Positions 1 to 9,017 of a DNA stretch of 64,000 bases are shown in pieces (position 1 is the stretch's first letter; every line of letters begins with the position of its first letter). Source of the stretch: Encephalitozoon hellem ATCC 50504. Taxonomy: Eukaryota; Microsporidia; Unikaryonidae. Location: NCBI RefSeq assembly GCF_000277815.2, contig NC_018480.1, forward strand, positions 1 to 64,000. The letters run 5' to 3'. The notes under the pieces are model-generated. The model worked only from the letters and a program-made list of their open reading frames with translations, had not been told where the DNA came from and made no database searches. The translations under genes were made by a program, and so were the position numbers.

Positions 1-1158
1 CTTCTTCTTACTCTTCTTCCCCTTTGCCTTTCCTTTACTCTTCTTACCTGACAACTCCTCCCCTAGCAACTCAGCCGCATGCCTACTGGCCTCCATCTCC
101 CTTCTTCTCCTCCTCTCATCAACAACCCGAACAACCTTTTCAACATACTTAGAATCTATCTCCCTTCCATCCTTCCCCAGCATCATCTGCCTAACTATCT
201 CTTCCATAACTTCACACCCGTGCTTATCATACGTGTCTAGAACTAACTTGGTGTCAACAATACTGTATTCCATATATCCTCTCTTATTGAACTCCTCCTT
301 ACTAAGTTCCACTTTCTCGAGAAATTTTCTCATACATCCTTCAGCCAGCAGCCCCAAAAGCTCCTCCTCAGGAAGCTTACTATACAGACTCAAAGATGCA
401 TCACACACTATACTCTCTGCATCCACTATTTGCTTCCATCTTTCTATATCACAGCATTTCTCTCCACGTTCTCTTACTATGCAACAGAAACTTTTCATTC
501 TATCTTTTGATTCTTCATCCATAGCATCAGATACCTTCCCCATTACATCATCAGCCTCAGCAATAAGACACCTTCCAAACACCGACATCCTTCTTCTCTC
601 GTTACTTTCATTACACTCAAATAGCCTATCGTATACCATCAGTAATACTTCGCTAAACGTGTTTCTCCCTCTTACATACACACTTAATGCATCCTCAGAT
701 ACTTTCTTCATATGTCTTCTCATCCTCTTTCAAACATCGCCCCAAGCCGAACGTTATCTCTACAGTATGCATTATAATATGTAAATGATAATACTACATC
801 TGCAATACAGCCCATAAACCCTTTGATATACGATTCCTCATCCGTGACTTTCTTCACATCTTTGAATCTTGTGTTCGGCAGCACAACAGCATTAGCTCCA
901 AAGAAGACTAGTGGAAACACTACAGCCTTTTCCGAGCTTTTTAACTCAACAGTCCCGATGTTCTCTACAGGTAGGGACCAAATTCTGTCAAGCAGGATGA
1001 GTGTTTCCAGTACAAGCAATCTCATCGGTCCTTCTTACCAGCCATACTCCCCTTTTATTATACTTTCCCTTCTGCAATTCTATTCGCCAGTCGCCTCCTT
1101 TAACCCACAGCACAGAGCTTGCCGTAGCAAAGAGCAGGTGAGGATGCACCACACCCAT
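1..1158 (-). pseudogene. InterB / UPF0329 (DUF1609) family gene, frameshifted and cut by the window edge
   Basis: This is a member of the microsporidian InterB (UPF0329/DUF1609) multigene family, typical of Encephalitozoon subtelomeres; its function is unknown. Three consecutive minus-strand blocks in different frames read as one family protein. An N-terminal block from an ATG at 1158 contains KGKYNKRGVW. A middle block begins around 1025 (MRLLVLETL) and ends in a stop at 720. A long third block from 723 runs open to base 1, ending in a lysine-rich tail (SGKKSKGKAKGKK), which is the family hallmark. The frame changes near 1022 and near 722, the second inside an ATGA overlap. No GTAAGT-type intron explains either shift, so I read this as a decaying copy. 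The C-terminal end lies outside the window. An alternative ATG at 1172 in another frame gives a signal-like peptide, so the true N terminus is uncertain. Confidence 0.7.
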
Positions 1159-1302
1159 ATCCTTGAACACATATCACCGCATACCCCAAGATACACTATA
1201 ACATAACAACTTGTAGAATATATCTGTCTTTATTAATATTAATATTTGCTCGACTAGTCGCCCATTCAAGTCACAGTGGTCTAACACTACAGCTTGTTCG
1301 AA

Positions 1303-2079
1303 TCAATGGGCATCAGAATTTTCGTATGGCTTCAATTGCGACAGATTATCATATGTTAGAATAACCAAGGATACTGCAGTACTGACTACAACTGTCGTCA
1401 CAAATACTGCAGAAGAGACCATCTTATTGATTGCTCTCCCTTTCATAATAGATGCAAGTAATAGAGGCAGCGCAAATACACACATCCCGGCATACATCCT
1501 ATGGTTACGTAGGTCTATCATGGGAATGAAGTATTTCTTAGGACTAGTAAGATACCCTGCAACCACTATGATGTTTCCAGCTATAATCATTGCTACCTGC
1601 CCCCATGACATATCTTTCTTGCAAAGGTGTTGCAAGCATAACACCACAGTACAAATCGCTAACATCCCAAAACTCTGTGCACCCATATCCATAGGTACAG
1701 TACCGTTCTTGGCAATCTTGGCAATATTCATAAGCCCAACAGCCACAGGTATCATACTCGCAATCTCAACCCATTTCTCCTTCAGAACATCCTTGATTTC
1801 ACCACCAGAACGATCCTTCATAACCATCCACAGTAGATATCCTAGCGTTCCAACAGCTGCCAGTGTGTAGAGCGCCACATTCCATGACTTTCCCAACGTT
1901 GTATTCTCGTATTCCCAGAGAAATACATGGGCCATCAATAAAAAGAAGAATCCACTAACTGTGTTTTGAACAAACTTATCACTTAATAACTGACCATGAT
2001 CCTTACTTGATGTCTGCTGAACAGTTGAATCATCTAGTTGCTTTGCTGGTCCAGGTTGGGCTTGCATGGAATCTTGCAT
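1303..2079 (-). CDS. Seven-helix membrane protein of unknown function
   Basis: I do not recognise the family. The 258-residue protein has a polar, glutamine- and serine-rich N terminus of about 35 residues, then seven hydrophobic stretches long enough to span a membrane. The first is GFFFLLMAHVFLWEY and the last VVVSTAVSLVILTY, near the C terminus. Several loops carry charged residues (KDRSGGEIKD, SPKKYF). No cleavable signal peptide is evident because the first 35 residues are hydrophilic. The start is the ATG at 2079; the codon just upstream is GTG. It lies between the InterB relic and a secreted coiled-coil protein, a setting typical of lineage-specific surface or transport proteins. A transporter or ER membrane protein are both possible. 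The reading frame is solid, the function unknown. Confidence 0.8.
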   Translation of the reverse strand: MQDSMQAQPGPAKQLDDSTVQQTSSKDHGQLLSDKFVQNTVSGFFFLLMAHVFLWEYENTTLGKSWNVALYTLAAVGTLGYLLWMVMKDRSGGEIKDVLKEKWVEIASMIPVAVGLMNIAKIAKNGTVPMDMGAQSFGMLAICTVVLCLQHLCKKDMSWGQVAMIIAGNIIVVAGYLTSPKKYFIPMIDLRNHRMYAGMCVFALPLLLASIMKGRAINKMVSSAVFVTTVVVSTAVSLVILTYDNLSQLKPYENSDAH

Positions 2080-2526
2080 CACTTACCTTATATACTTAGC
2101 AATTTGCTGCATTTGTCTATTTTACTCCAGACCACTAAAGCAGTGTCTTCGAACATATCACTTATACAGTATCATTCTAGCAGCCAATCATTGCTAAAGG
2201 GTGAACCCAAATAGAGTATGCAAAAGTAACATGGACTGCTGTATCGCCTACATTGAGAGGCACTCATCACCATCCCAGTCTATGTATAAGGTAAGACGCT
2301 TCATCCTTATCTTTTTTATCTCACTGATCTACATGCTTCCTGTATCTATTTCATCACCCCACTATCCATCAATGAGATGGAAGGATGCACCATAGTACAA
2401 TTATTAGAATATCCACCAAATGGAACATCGTGAAGCAATAGACTAAATAACAAACCACTACTTATCATTTAATTATTAGGCAATATCAAACCCTCGTATG
2501 ATACGACAATAGTAGCATAGATGGCC
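2080..2526. other. Intergenic gap with one doubtful small ORF
   Basis: This 447-base AT-rich spacer separates two minus-strand genes. The only candidate is a plus-strand ORF at 2231-2395 (54 codons from an ATG). It has a basic stretch followed by a hydrophobic run (FILIFFISLIYMLPVSIS) and no recognisable family. No CCC block directly precedes its ATG and its composition looks like chance. I see no tRNA and no convincing RNA structure. Confidence 0.5.
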
Positions 2527-3006
2527 TCACTGAGAGGCTTGTGGCGAACCTGACTGCACATCTCTCATCTCATTGAATCCAACCTCCATACTCAGCATCA
2601 CCATAGCATTGGATGTCCTAAATGATGCCTCAGCCGCGTCGGTTATGAGGCCCTTTAGCTCTTCAAAACTACTCTCGCTATTCTCAACCGCCTCCCTGAG
2701 CCTCTCGAGTTTCTCTTGAAGCACCTCATTCTCAGAAACCAACGCCTCGTATAGCTCCTGTCCCTTCTCACTTGGATGTTCATCCAAGCATCTTTTCATG
2801 GACTCTGTCAGCCCAAGGCTATATAAATTCACAACAGACTTGTAGAATTTCTCACCTCTCTCCCTCATGTCTTTGCATCTCTCTTCTGCTACCTTGATCT
2901 CCTTGTTTACACTGGGAGACACACATTCTCCTTCACAGACAAGAGGATTCTCTCCCCTCAGTCCTCCCAAAAGCCCAATCATTCCAATAACACTTACTGC
3001 AAGCAT
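2527..3006 (-). CDS. Small secreted coiled-coil protein
   Basis: This 159-residue protein starts at the ATG at 3006. Residues 1-17 (MLAVSVIGMIGLLGGLR) look like a cleavable signal peptide. Next comes a short cysteine-containing segment (CEGEC). From about residue 35 to 130 the protein is charged and helical with heptad-like spacing (VLQEKLERLREAVENSE), suggesting a coiled coil. No known domain is evident. A secreted helical protein beside an InterB copy would fit a spore-wall, polar-tube or host-directed protein, but that is inference. The coding frame is convincing because acidic and leucine residues are periodic throughout. Confidence 0.75.
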   Translation of the reverse strand: MLAVSVIGMIGLLGGLRGENPLVCEGECVSPSVNKEIKVAEERCKDMRERGEKFYKSVVNLYSLGLTESMKRCLDEHPSEKGQELYEALVSENEVLQEKLERLREAVENSESSFEELKGLITDAAEASFRTSNAMVMLSMEVGFNEMRDVQSGSPQASQ

Positions 3007-3095
3007 TGCCTTCCACTTTCCGCTCTATTTATACATTTATTCCCAATTATTCCGGATATGGAAATTTCATTCCGCACTTCATTAACAACTCGTAC

Positions 3096-3899
3096 TCATT
3101 CCACGTCATCAATTCCAGGTCTTGCTAGCTGTGACAGGAGCACGTCGTTTCCGAACATCCTCCCGAGCTCCTCCCACCCCATCCACTCGGCATCACTCTC
3201 CTTCACAAGGTCGTTCCCCCGAAGGTCAATCAGCTCCAGCCTCCTGTTGTCAAACAGGATGTCTGCAACCTTCCGCCTTACCCTGCGTATCTTGTTGTTC
3301 CGAAGGTCGAGCCTTTCGAGGCACCTCATCCTCCCTATCACCTCCGGTATCTCCTCAAAAAGATTGTTCCGGAGGCTCAGCTTCTCAAGGGAGCGGAACC
3401 CTGCAAATGTATCCGGTATCGTGCACAGCTCGTTTCCGTCTGCATACACCTCCCCGAGATACAACAGCCCACTCATCTTCGCAGGCAGCCTCTGGAGGCT
3501 GTTGTTACTCACATCAAGCCTCTTCAGGTACTGCAGGTGCTCAATCTCCACAGGCAGCCACCTGATGCTGTTGTTGCTTACATCAAGCATCCGGAGCTTT
3601 TTTACATTTCCGATCTCCGGAGGCAAAGACGAGATCTGGTTGTCATTCATGTAGAGCCTTAGCAGGTTCTCCAGCTTTCCTATCTCAGGAGGTACAGAGC
3701 ATATCTTGTTTTTCTGGATATTGACCTCCACCAAGTACGAGGTCGACGACACCTCAAATATCTCCTCGGGAAACTCGGTGAGGCCCTGGTCACTGTAGTC
3801 GAGCACCCTTGGCCAGTACTTGCTGTCTTTTTCAATGAATGAAGATAGGTCAAAATCGCACCTAGCAAATCCTCCCAGAATCAGCCTTGCAATAATCAT
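3096..3899 (-). CDS. Leucine-rich-repeat protein with signal-like N terminus
   Basis: This is a 267-residue protein made largely of 23-residue leucine-rich repeats of the short plant/Ras-suppressor type, with cores such as LRMLDVSNNSIRWLP and LKRLDVSNNSLQRLP. I count eight or nine repeats between about residues 45 and 240. The first 15 residues (MIIARLILGGFARC) are hydrophobic after a basic residue and could be a signal peptide. Such repeats bind other proteins; the partner cannot be inferred. The start is the ATG at 3899; a stop lies just upstream of a GTG extension at 3914. The C terminus is acidic and polar. The body is GC-rich (about 55-57% in counted lines) compared with neighbours. It may be secreted or surface-exposed. 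Confidence 0.85.
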   Translation of the reverse strand: MIIARLILGGFARCDFDLSSFIEKDSKYWPRVLDYSDQGLTEFPEEIFEVSSTSYLVEVNIQKNKICSVPPEIGKLENLLRLYMNDNQISSLPPEIGNVKKLRMLDVSNNSIRWLPVEIEHLQYLKRLDVSNNSLQRLPAKMSGLLYLGEVYADGNELCTIPDTFAGFRSLEKLSLRNNLFEEIPEVIGRMRCLERLDLRNNKIRRVRRKVADILFDNRRLELIDLRGNDLVKESDAEWMGWEELGRMFGNDVLLSQLARPGIDDVE

Positions 3900-4221
3900 C
3901 CCAGGGTACTTCACTCATCTCACTCAGCAGTCATTATATACCGCCAAGTGACATGAATTAACAAAACAAATAAAAAGCTCTCAGAATCACACCTGCCATA
4001 GGCACTCAATATATTAAACGGAAAGATTATATTCTGATTGGCGCATGCATCCCAGCACACACTGAAAGCCCGCATATTCGCAAGGTCTAATAAAACTTTT
4101 ATCCCAGGAACTGTCTCCTCTTGAAGCACACGTCCTGCCCAAATGCTAACGTAGAGGGCACCTGGCAGAACACAGGAGCTCGTGCCCCACCAGCCAAAGC
4201 CCCTGATGCAACTACCCAAGC
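3900..4221. other. Intergenic gap, nothing firm
   Basis: This spacer holds the 5' region of the LRR gene and the 3' end of the kinase gene. A minus-strand reading frame (3920-4225) exists but opens with GTG, has only one late internal ATG, and resembles no family. I see no tRNA or repeat. Confidence 0.5.
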
Positions 4222-5439
4222 TCACTCGGTGTCCCTGTTTAGATTGTTTTCATACGAAATCCCGTAAACCGATATCTTCCTCCTGTCATCGCTTGGCTTC
4301 TGCTTCTTACTGGGAAGAATCACACCAGTTGTGGACATGTGCCTTATGCTTTTACTCGACGGAAGAGTGCTCTGCTGCACTCCGTTCCTGCTCGAGGGTG
4401 CCCTGCAGAGGTCTCCCCCACGGTCCTTGATCTTGAGATACGAGTGGGCCGACAACGACCTAGCATCCGGCCTCACCAGGTGGCTAGGCTCCAATGCCCT
4501 CAGCAAAAACTCTATGAATACATCGTCATCCTCCTGCATGTTATCCTTCGACCTTATCGCCTTCTTCATGTCCTCTAAGGTAAAGCTGGATGGCTGTCCC
4601 ACGAATCTGTATCCGTTTTCCTTCTCAAAGAAGACACTCGAGTTCTTTCCATGCTCTATCATGAACATAGGGAGCGACCCAAACAGCCCGTAGATCCTTC
4701 CTATTTGGTCTGTGTTATCCTTTCCCGGAAACAACGGGTGCCCAACATACAGCTCGTATCCTATGCACCCAAGAGACCATACATCACAGCTTGATCCATA
4801 CGGAATCCCAAGGATGACTTCAGGTGCACGATAATATCTCGATTGAACATAAAAGTGTGATCCCTGGGGAGAGGTAACTGCTGACCCAAAGTCAATTATC
4901 TTCACCTTGAAAGTGTCATAATCAGCTATGAGAATATTCTCTGGCTTTAAGTCGCAATGGATGATTCCTAGTATTGAAAGCTGGATCATTCCTTCAAGTA
5001 CTTGCTGAAGTATAGTTCTAACCGTAGAATGATCCAGGCCCTTAAATCTTGTCATTTTCAAGAATGTGTAAAGATTTCTTCCAAGTAACTCTTCTACAAT
5101 GCATAGATGTTGTTTATACATGAATACATCCTTAATGGCTACAAATCTGTCATTTAAGTTGTTGTAAAGCAGCTTATGAAGAATTCTAACTTCGTTCATT
5201 TCGTAGTTATAATACTTTGGCTGATTCTTCACCACCTTAATTGCAACTTCTTCGCCATCAGGTCCGACACACCTAACCACCTGACCGAAGGTCCCCGTCC
5301 CTAGCATACCAATGACCATGTATTTCTGGTTTTTGTTTTTTGACAGATAATCTCCTCTAGCCATTACAAGATCAAACTCTGCGTTGTCTGGAGACAGGCC
5401 TACCTTCTCAGATGGAAAAGTCAAAACTTTTTTGTCCAT
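4222..5439 (-). CDS. DYRK/HIPK/YAK1-class protein kinase
   Basis: This is a 405-residue CMGC protein kinase of the DYRK/YAK1/HIPK group. The glycine-rich loop is GTGTFG at 47-52, the ATP-binding lysine is in VAIK (K68), the catalytic loop is HCDLKPEN (D163), and DFG is at 183-185. The activation segment FYVQSRYYRAPE has the class signature; the first tyrosine of the YxY motif is replaced, as in HIPKs. These kinases autophosphorylate the remaining tyrosine while folding, then act as Ser/Thr kinases in growth and stress control. After the kinase lobe (to about residue 345) there is a basic, serine-rich tail. The start is the ATG at 5439. Assignment to YAK1 rather than HIPK is not possible by eye. 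Confidence 0.92.
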   Translation of the reverse strand: MDKKVLTFPSEKVGLSPDNAEFDLVMARGDYLSKNKNQKYMVIGMLGTGTFGQVVRCVGPDGEEVAIKVVKNQPKYYNYEMNEVRILHKLLYNNLNDRFVAIKDVFMYKQHLCIVEELLGRNLYTFLKMTRFKGLDHSTVRTILQQVLEGMIQLSILGIIHCDLKPENILIADYDTFKVKIIDFGSAVTSPQGSHFYVQSRYYRAPEVILGIPYGSSCDVWSLGCIGYELYVGHPLFPGKDNTDQIGRIYGLFGSLPMFMIEHGKNSSVFFEKENGYRFVGQPSSFTLEDMKKAIRSKDNMQEDDDVFIEFLLRALEPSHLVRPDARSLSAHSYLKIKDRGGDLCRAPSSRNGVQQSTLPSSKSIRHMSTTGVILPSKKQKPSDDRRKISVYGISYENNLNRDTE

Positions 5440-5631
5440 CTTTCGGCTTTAAAGGATAGCTCCAATAAATTTTAAATGTTTAATTATTTTTAATTTTTGC
5501 AATGATATGCAAATATTTATCTATTTTATATCTCTGCAGTGCTTTCGGGACGCTATGCACCTTTTGAAAGGTCAAACAACTTTCTACAGGATACTCTATT
5601 AATAATGCCTACAAGGGATAAAGAGTTTATT

Positions 5632-5793
5632 TTAATTGAACATCTTATCATTTTTGCACATGATCTCTACACATTCATCTGAGTTAAACCTTATAGGGCA
5701 TATCAAGCTCTCGATCTCCTCTGATGTGATTTTGAGATTTCCCTTTCTAGAGTTCTTGGCTTTTTCTGTGGCCAAAACCAATTTTTTAATCAT
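5632..5793 (-). CDS. Candidate 53-residue protein in a long spacer
   Basis: This is a short minus-strand ORF of 53 codons from an ATG at 5793, opening MIKKLVLATEKAKNSRKG. It lies in an otherwise empty stretch of nearly 700 bases. The start is preceded by TCATCCCAA, matching the CCC-before-ATG pattern seen at many genes here. The composition is protein-like: a basic N-terminal helix, then an acidic segment (ITSEEIESLIC) and two further cysteines. I recognise no family. The plus strand over the same bases is also open but starts with TTG. The frame has a stop 16 codons upstream of the ATG. It could be a real mini-gene, or chance in AT-rich DNA. Confidence 0.4.
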   Translation of the reverse strand: MIKKLVLATEKAKNSRKGNLKITSEEIESLICPIRFNSDECVEIMCKNDKMFN

Positions 5794-6116
5794 TTGGGAT
5801 GAGGTAATTGAGACAATTTTAGCCTTAAAAGAAAAAAATTACCCCTTCGTGTCCTTACGCAGGAGGTCTCTATCAATGACGTTTATACGGAGATAGAGAG
5901 ATTGCTAGATTGGAAATCCAAACCATTGCAATGCTGAGTCTTATGTCTTTCGTGGCATAAGCCCCTCTCATGTTTGGTGGGAGGTGTTATTTTTTGGCAT
6001 AGGCCTTTTAGGGCCTTTATTTGAATAATGTTTTTAACTCTATCCAGCGTCTTCGCGCATTTCCTCGAGAATAGCACTCATCGAAACAGGGTGTTTAATG
6101 GAATTTTTTCGAAAGT
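5794..6116. other. Long AT-rich spacer with small hairpins
   Basis: No convincing protein gene lies in this 323-base spacer. On the plus strand two similar decamers, GGCATAAGCC (5954-5963) and GGCATAGGCC (5996-6005), flank or adjoin two possible hairpins. One pairs CCTCTC (5964-5969) with GGGAGG (5979-5984). The other pairs AGGCC (6001-6005) with GGCCT (6012-6016). This could be an unrecognised small RNA on either strand, or nothing. No snRNA, SRP or RNase P signature was found. Confidence 0.3.
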
Positions 6117-8741
6117 CTATTTCCTTTTTGAAGAAATCCTAGGGCCCATGTAAAGAGATTCGGAGTCAGCAATATACTTAATCCTGTAAGTCCCAGGACT
6201 CAATTGTATTTTCATATTTTGCTTTAAACAACCTGTTATTGGTGGCTTCTTACAAGTTCTCGGTAGGAACGCGGCATCGGAAATTAGTACGCCCTCGCAG
6301 GGAGTCAGCGTTTCAAACTTTTCGATATAGTCATCCCACGCCTCGTCTTCTTTAGGGCCTATAACACCAATCTCAATAAGATTCTTAGTTTTTTTGAAGC
6401 AATAGAGAATCTCACCAGAGTCAAATTCGCTTATTCCATGAAGAGAATCAAATGATTGCTTATTTTCGATCAGGGCTATGACCTGCTTTTCTATCTTAGA
6501 GATCATTTTTTTTATGTTGTAAAGCTTGAATCCTTTACAGTCAGTAAGTTCCCTAATTCTATCCTCAAAGGCATATCCATCAATGTTCTTTTTCATAAAT
6601 TCAAGGCATGAGTTCTTTACTTCAAGGTACTTGGAGGCGGTTGGCTGTTCTAGCTCCGATTTGGACAGATCTGCCTTCTTAATTTCTAGTAGTCTCTCAT
6701 ATACTATAATTGAAAACCTAAAAATGCAAAAAAGAGGGAAATCAGAAACAATGGCAAACTCGTCCATTATGAATTTTTTGAAGATGGTCTCCAAAGCTGA
6801 ATTCATGTTAGATACAAGCGCCTTCTTTCCATCTGTCTGATTGGCCTTTATGTGTGCTTTGCAAAGATCCATGACGTCTTCGATCACATCCTGGTCGTCT
6901 ATCAAAACTCTCAATCCTTTTTCTCCTGTCTCTACGATATTCTTTGTGGTGAAAATGGTTTTTTCTGAAGACTTATATGATGGCCCCTCAACATCCAATG
7001 CTTTGTGATAATTTCTTTCCACAACTTCTCTCCATATCTTTTTCTTCTCTCTCATGCAAAGTCTAAGCTTCTTGTTCACCATATAAAGTCTTTTAATTAC
7101 AATCGGTATGGCTATATGGGGCTTCATCAGAATTCCTTCAAGTATCTCTGGTGCAGACTTGTCATAAATGCTTTTCAAAATTTCCTTTATGATACCTGGA
7201 GACATTTTTATATCTCTCATACTAATTTCTGAGTCTTTGTTGAGACTGATTATTTGCTCTAGAGAATTTATGAAATATTGAATTCTTTCAATTGCCAAAT
7301 CTGCCTCTGACCTTTCGTCCTCAATTCTAAACAATGCTTCTTCATGCACATTGCGTTTCAAGAACACGTAATTTGAATCTTCAGACTCAAAAGTTGGGCA
7401 TCCTATACATGTGAAATTCAATACTTCCCTGGATATGGGATCTTGCCTTTCACTTCTTAATTCTTCAGGAAGAATTCTGTAAGATCCTTCCTTTCTATAT
7501 TTTTCAAGGTTTCTTGGAGTCTCTCTCAGGGGCTCCTTATAGTTGATAAAGGATTTGAATCCTTTTATGAGCTCTTCATTCCTTAGAAGAGGCGCCATTA
7601 GCTCCAAAAGATCCTTTTCGTTGATAAACTTCTGGTTGAAATAGTTTATACACTTCAAAAAATCATCAAGGAGATTCTTACTCTTCAGAAGCTCTTTGAT
7701 CCTTTGAAGGACGTTTCTTTCATCGTGTACTATATACCTTCTTGCAGGTACAAAATTTCTTTCAAAGTCTTCGCATAGATCGGGGCTTTCCCACAACAGG
7801 CTGTTTACTTCTGCCTTCATTTTCTCAAACAATCCATTTTTTACTTGATGTGATTGAAGAATTTCTACAAAAGACCTATAGATGCTAGGATTGTGGGAGT
7901 AGCGTTTTTTGACTCTCTGAATAAAATCTTGTGCTTGTCTTGCCTTCATTCTTTCAAAATCCTCTCCTCTTCTTTGCTCGTATGGCATATACTTTCCGCC
8001 TTGCCCTGTTACTTTCACAGATGAATGCATAACAGGGGGTTGACTTACATAACTTTGATGAATCCCACAATGAGGGTTCATATGTGGTGGTGGATTCATT
8101 CCTAATTGAGGATTAGGTATTCTTCCTCCAGGCCCGTATAAACCTCCTCGGTATTGCGGAGAAGATCCAATAGACGGGCCAGGCCTATCAGGTAGTTGAG
8201 ATGTAGAGCCAACCACAGAAGAGGATGTTCCGTAAAACTTCAAATGAGCAGGCAAATAATCATTAAATGTTTCTATAAGATGAGCCTTATCTCGGAACAA
8301 AACCCTTACAGCCCTACAGACCTCCTCTGCATCAATTTTTCCAAACTTAAAATCCCTCATTGTTTCCAGAAAGTTGTCGTAGGTCACCATATCATTTGCA
8401 TACTCTTCTTTGATTTTGTTTAAAAACATCATTGCATCACTCAGGTCTGCATCTTCATGAGACGTTCTGGGCGGTGGGGATCTTGCCAATCCTCTAGAAT
8501 GGTATCCATTATCCAGTCCAGAATCCCCGACTTTTCCTATCATGTTAGAAGGCATATGCCCCATGTCGGAATAATATCCTCTGGCTGTGTTCCTCACATC
8601 AACTTGAGGCCCGTACCTTGGAGTGCTCTCCTCATGAGAATACTCCTTCCCCTCGGGATAATACCTTTTTCTTGCATTCCTAATGTCCTGCCACTGTTCA
8701 CTTTCTTGATTCACAAGATCTTTTTCGTAATCTTTCGGCAT
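6117..8741 (-). CDS. SIN3: SIN3 co-repressor
   Basis: This is an 874-residue homologue of SIN3, the scaffold of the Rpd3/HDAC histone-deacetylase co-repressor complex in the nucleus. Paired amphipathic helix domains are visible at about residues 100-164 (PAH1, ending FNDYLP), 269-332 (PAH2) and 345-400 (PAH3). They are followed by the histone-deacetylase-interaction region at about 419-482, with the diagnostic EEALFRIEDERSEADL. A proline- and glycine-rich linker separates PAH1 from PAH2. It is shorter than yeast Sin3 (over 1500 residues), as usual in microsporidia. The start is the ATG at 8741, which follows AGCACCCCTTCT; the longer frame opens with TTG and is discarded. The C-terminal third is poorly conserved. 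Confidence 0.9.
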   Translation of the reverse strand: MPKDYEKDLVNQESEQWQDIRNARKRYYPEGKEYSHEESTPRYGPQVDVRNTARGYYSDMGHMPSNMIGKVGDSGLDNGYHSRGLARSPPPRTSHEDADLSDAMMFLNKIKEEYANDMVTYDNFLETMRDFKFGKIDAEEVCRAVRVLFRDKAHLIETFNDYLPAHLKFYGTSSSVVGSTSQLPDRPGPSIGSSPQYRGGLYGPGGRIPNPQLGMNPPPHMNPHCGIHQSYVSQPPVMHSSVKVTGQGGKYMPYEQRRGEDFERMKARQAQDFIQRVKKRYSHNPSIYRSFVEILQSHQVKNGLFEKMKAEVNSLLWESPDLCEDFERNFVPARRYIVHDERNVLQRIKELLKSKNLLDDFLKCINYFNQKFINEKDLLELMAPLLRNEELIKGFKSFINYKEPLRETPRNLEKYRKEGSYRILPEELRSERQDPISREVLNFTCIGCPTFESEDSNYVFLKRNVHEEALFRIEDERSEADLAIERIQYFINSLEQIISLNKDSEISMRDIKMSPGIIKEILKSIYDKSAPEILEGILMKPHIAIPIVIKRLYMVNKKLRLCMREKKKIWREVVERNYHKALDVEGPSYKSSEKTIFTTKNIVETGEKGLRVLIDDQDVIEDVMDLCKAHIKANQTDGKKALVSNMNSALETIFKKFIMDEFAIVSDFPLFCIFRFSIIVYERLLEIKKADLSKSELEQPTASKYLEVKNSCLEFMKKNIDGYAFEDRIRELTDCKGFKLYNIKKMISKIEKQVIALIENKQSFDSLHGISEFDSGEILYCFKKTKNLIEIGVIGPKEDEAWDDYIEKFETLTPCEGVLISDAAFLPRTCKKPPITGCLKQNMKIQLSPGTYRIKYIADSESLYMGPRISSKRK

Positions 8742-9017
8742 AGAAGGGGTGCTTTTTTCCACCAATTTGTTTTAGCCTATTTCACCTAGATCTCTGTGCT
8801 CATTTAGGTAGCGGATATAGTATATAATGCTCAAAATCGTATCTTAGAAGACTCACTTTATCAAAAGAATTTGTTTCTCTCCATTCCACCGCCTACATCC
8901 TTTGCAAATGTCAAAAATAAACCATCATCACAATTAAATGAATAAATTACATTGAAAAAAGTTAATATTATATAAGGTTCTAATTCAGGCATATCATTTA
9001 CTTTATGTCCAATTATA

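Noticed and set aside
233..784. 183-codon plus-strand frame at the left edge
   Set aside because: It lies opposite the InterB relic, whose lysine-rich tail and family text are on the minus strand.
1260..1305. tRNA-like text (AGTGGTCTAACAC and GTTCGAATC)
   Set aside because: No acceptor or T stem can be paired, and it overlaps the 3' end of the seven-helix gene.
2076..2090. GGTAAGT just upstream of the seven-helix gene start, as a 5' splice site
   Set aside because: No upstream coding exon or matching acceptor keeps a frame; the ATG at 2079 gives a complete protein.
2201..2395. Plus-strand frame with a hydrophobic segment
   Set aside because: The long form opens with GTG; the ATG form is 54 codons without motif or family, in a low-complexity spacer.
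3920..4225. 101-codon minus-strand frame before the LRR gene
   Set aside because: It opens with GTG, has only a late internal ATG, no upstream CCC block and no recognisable domain.
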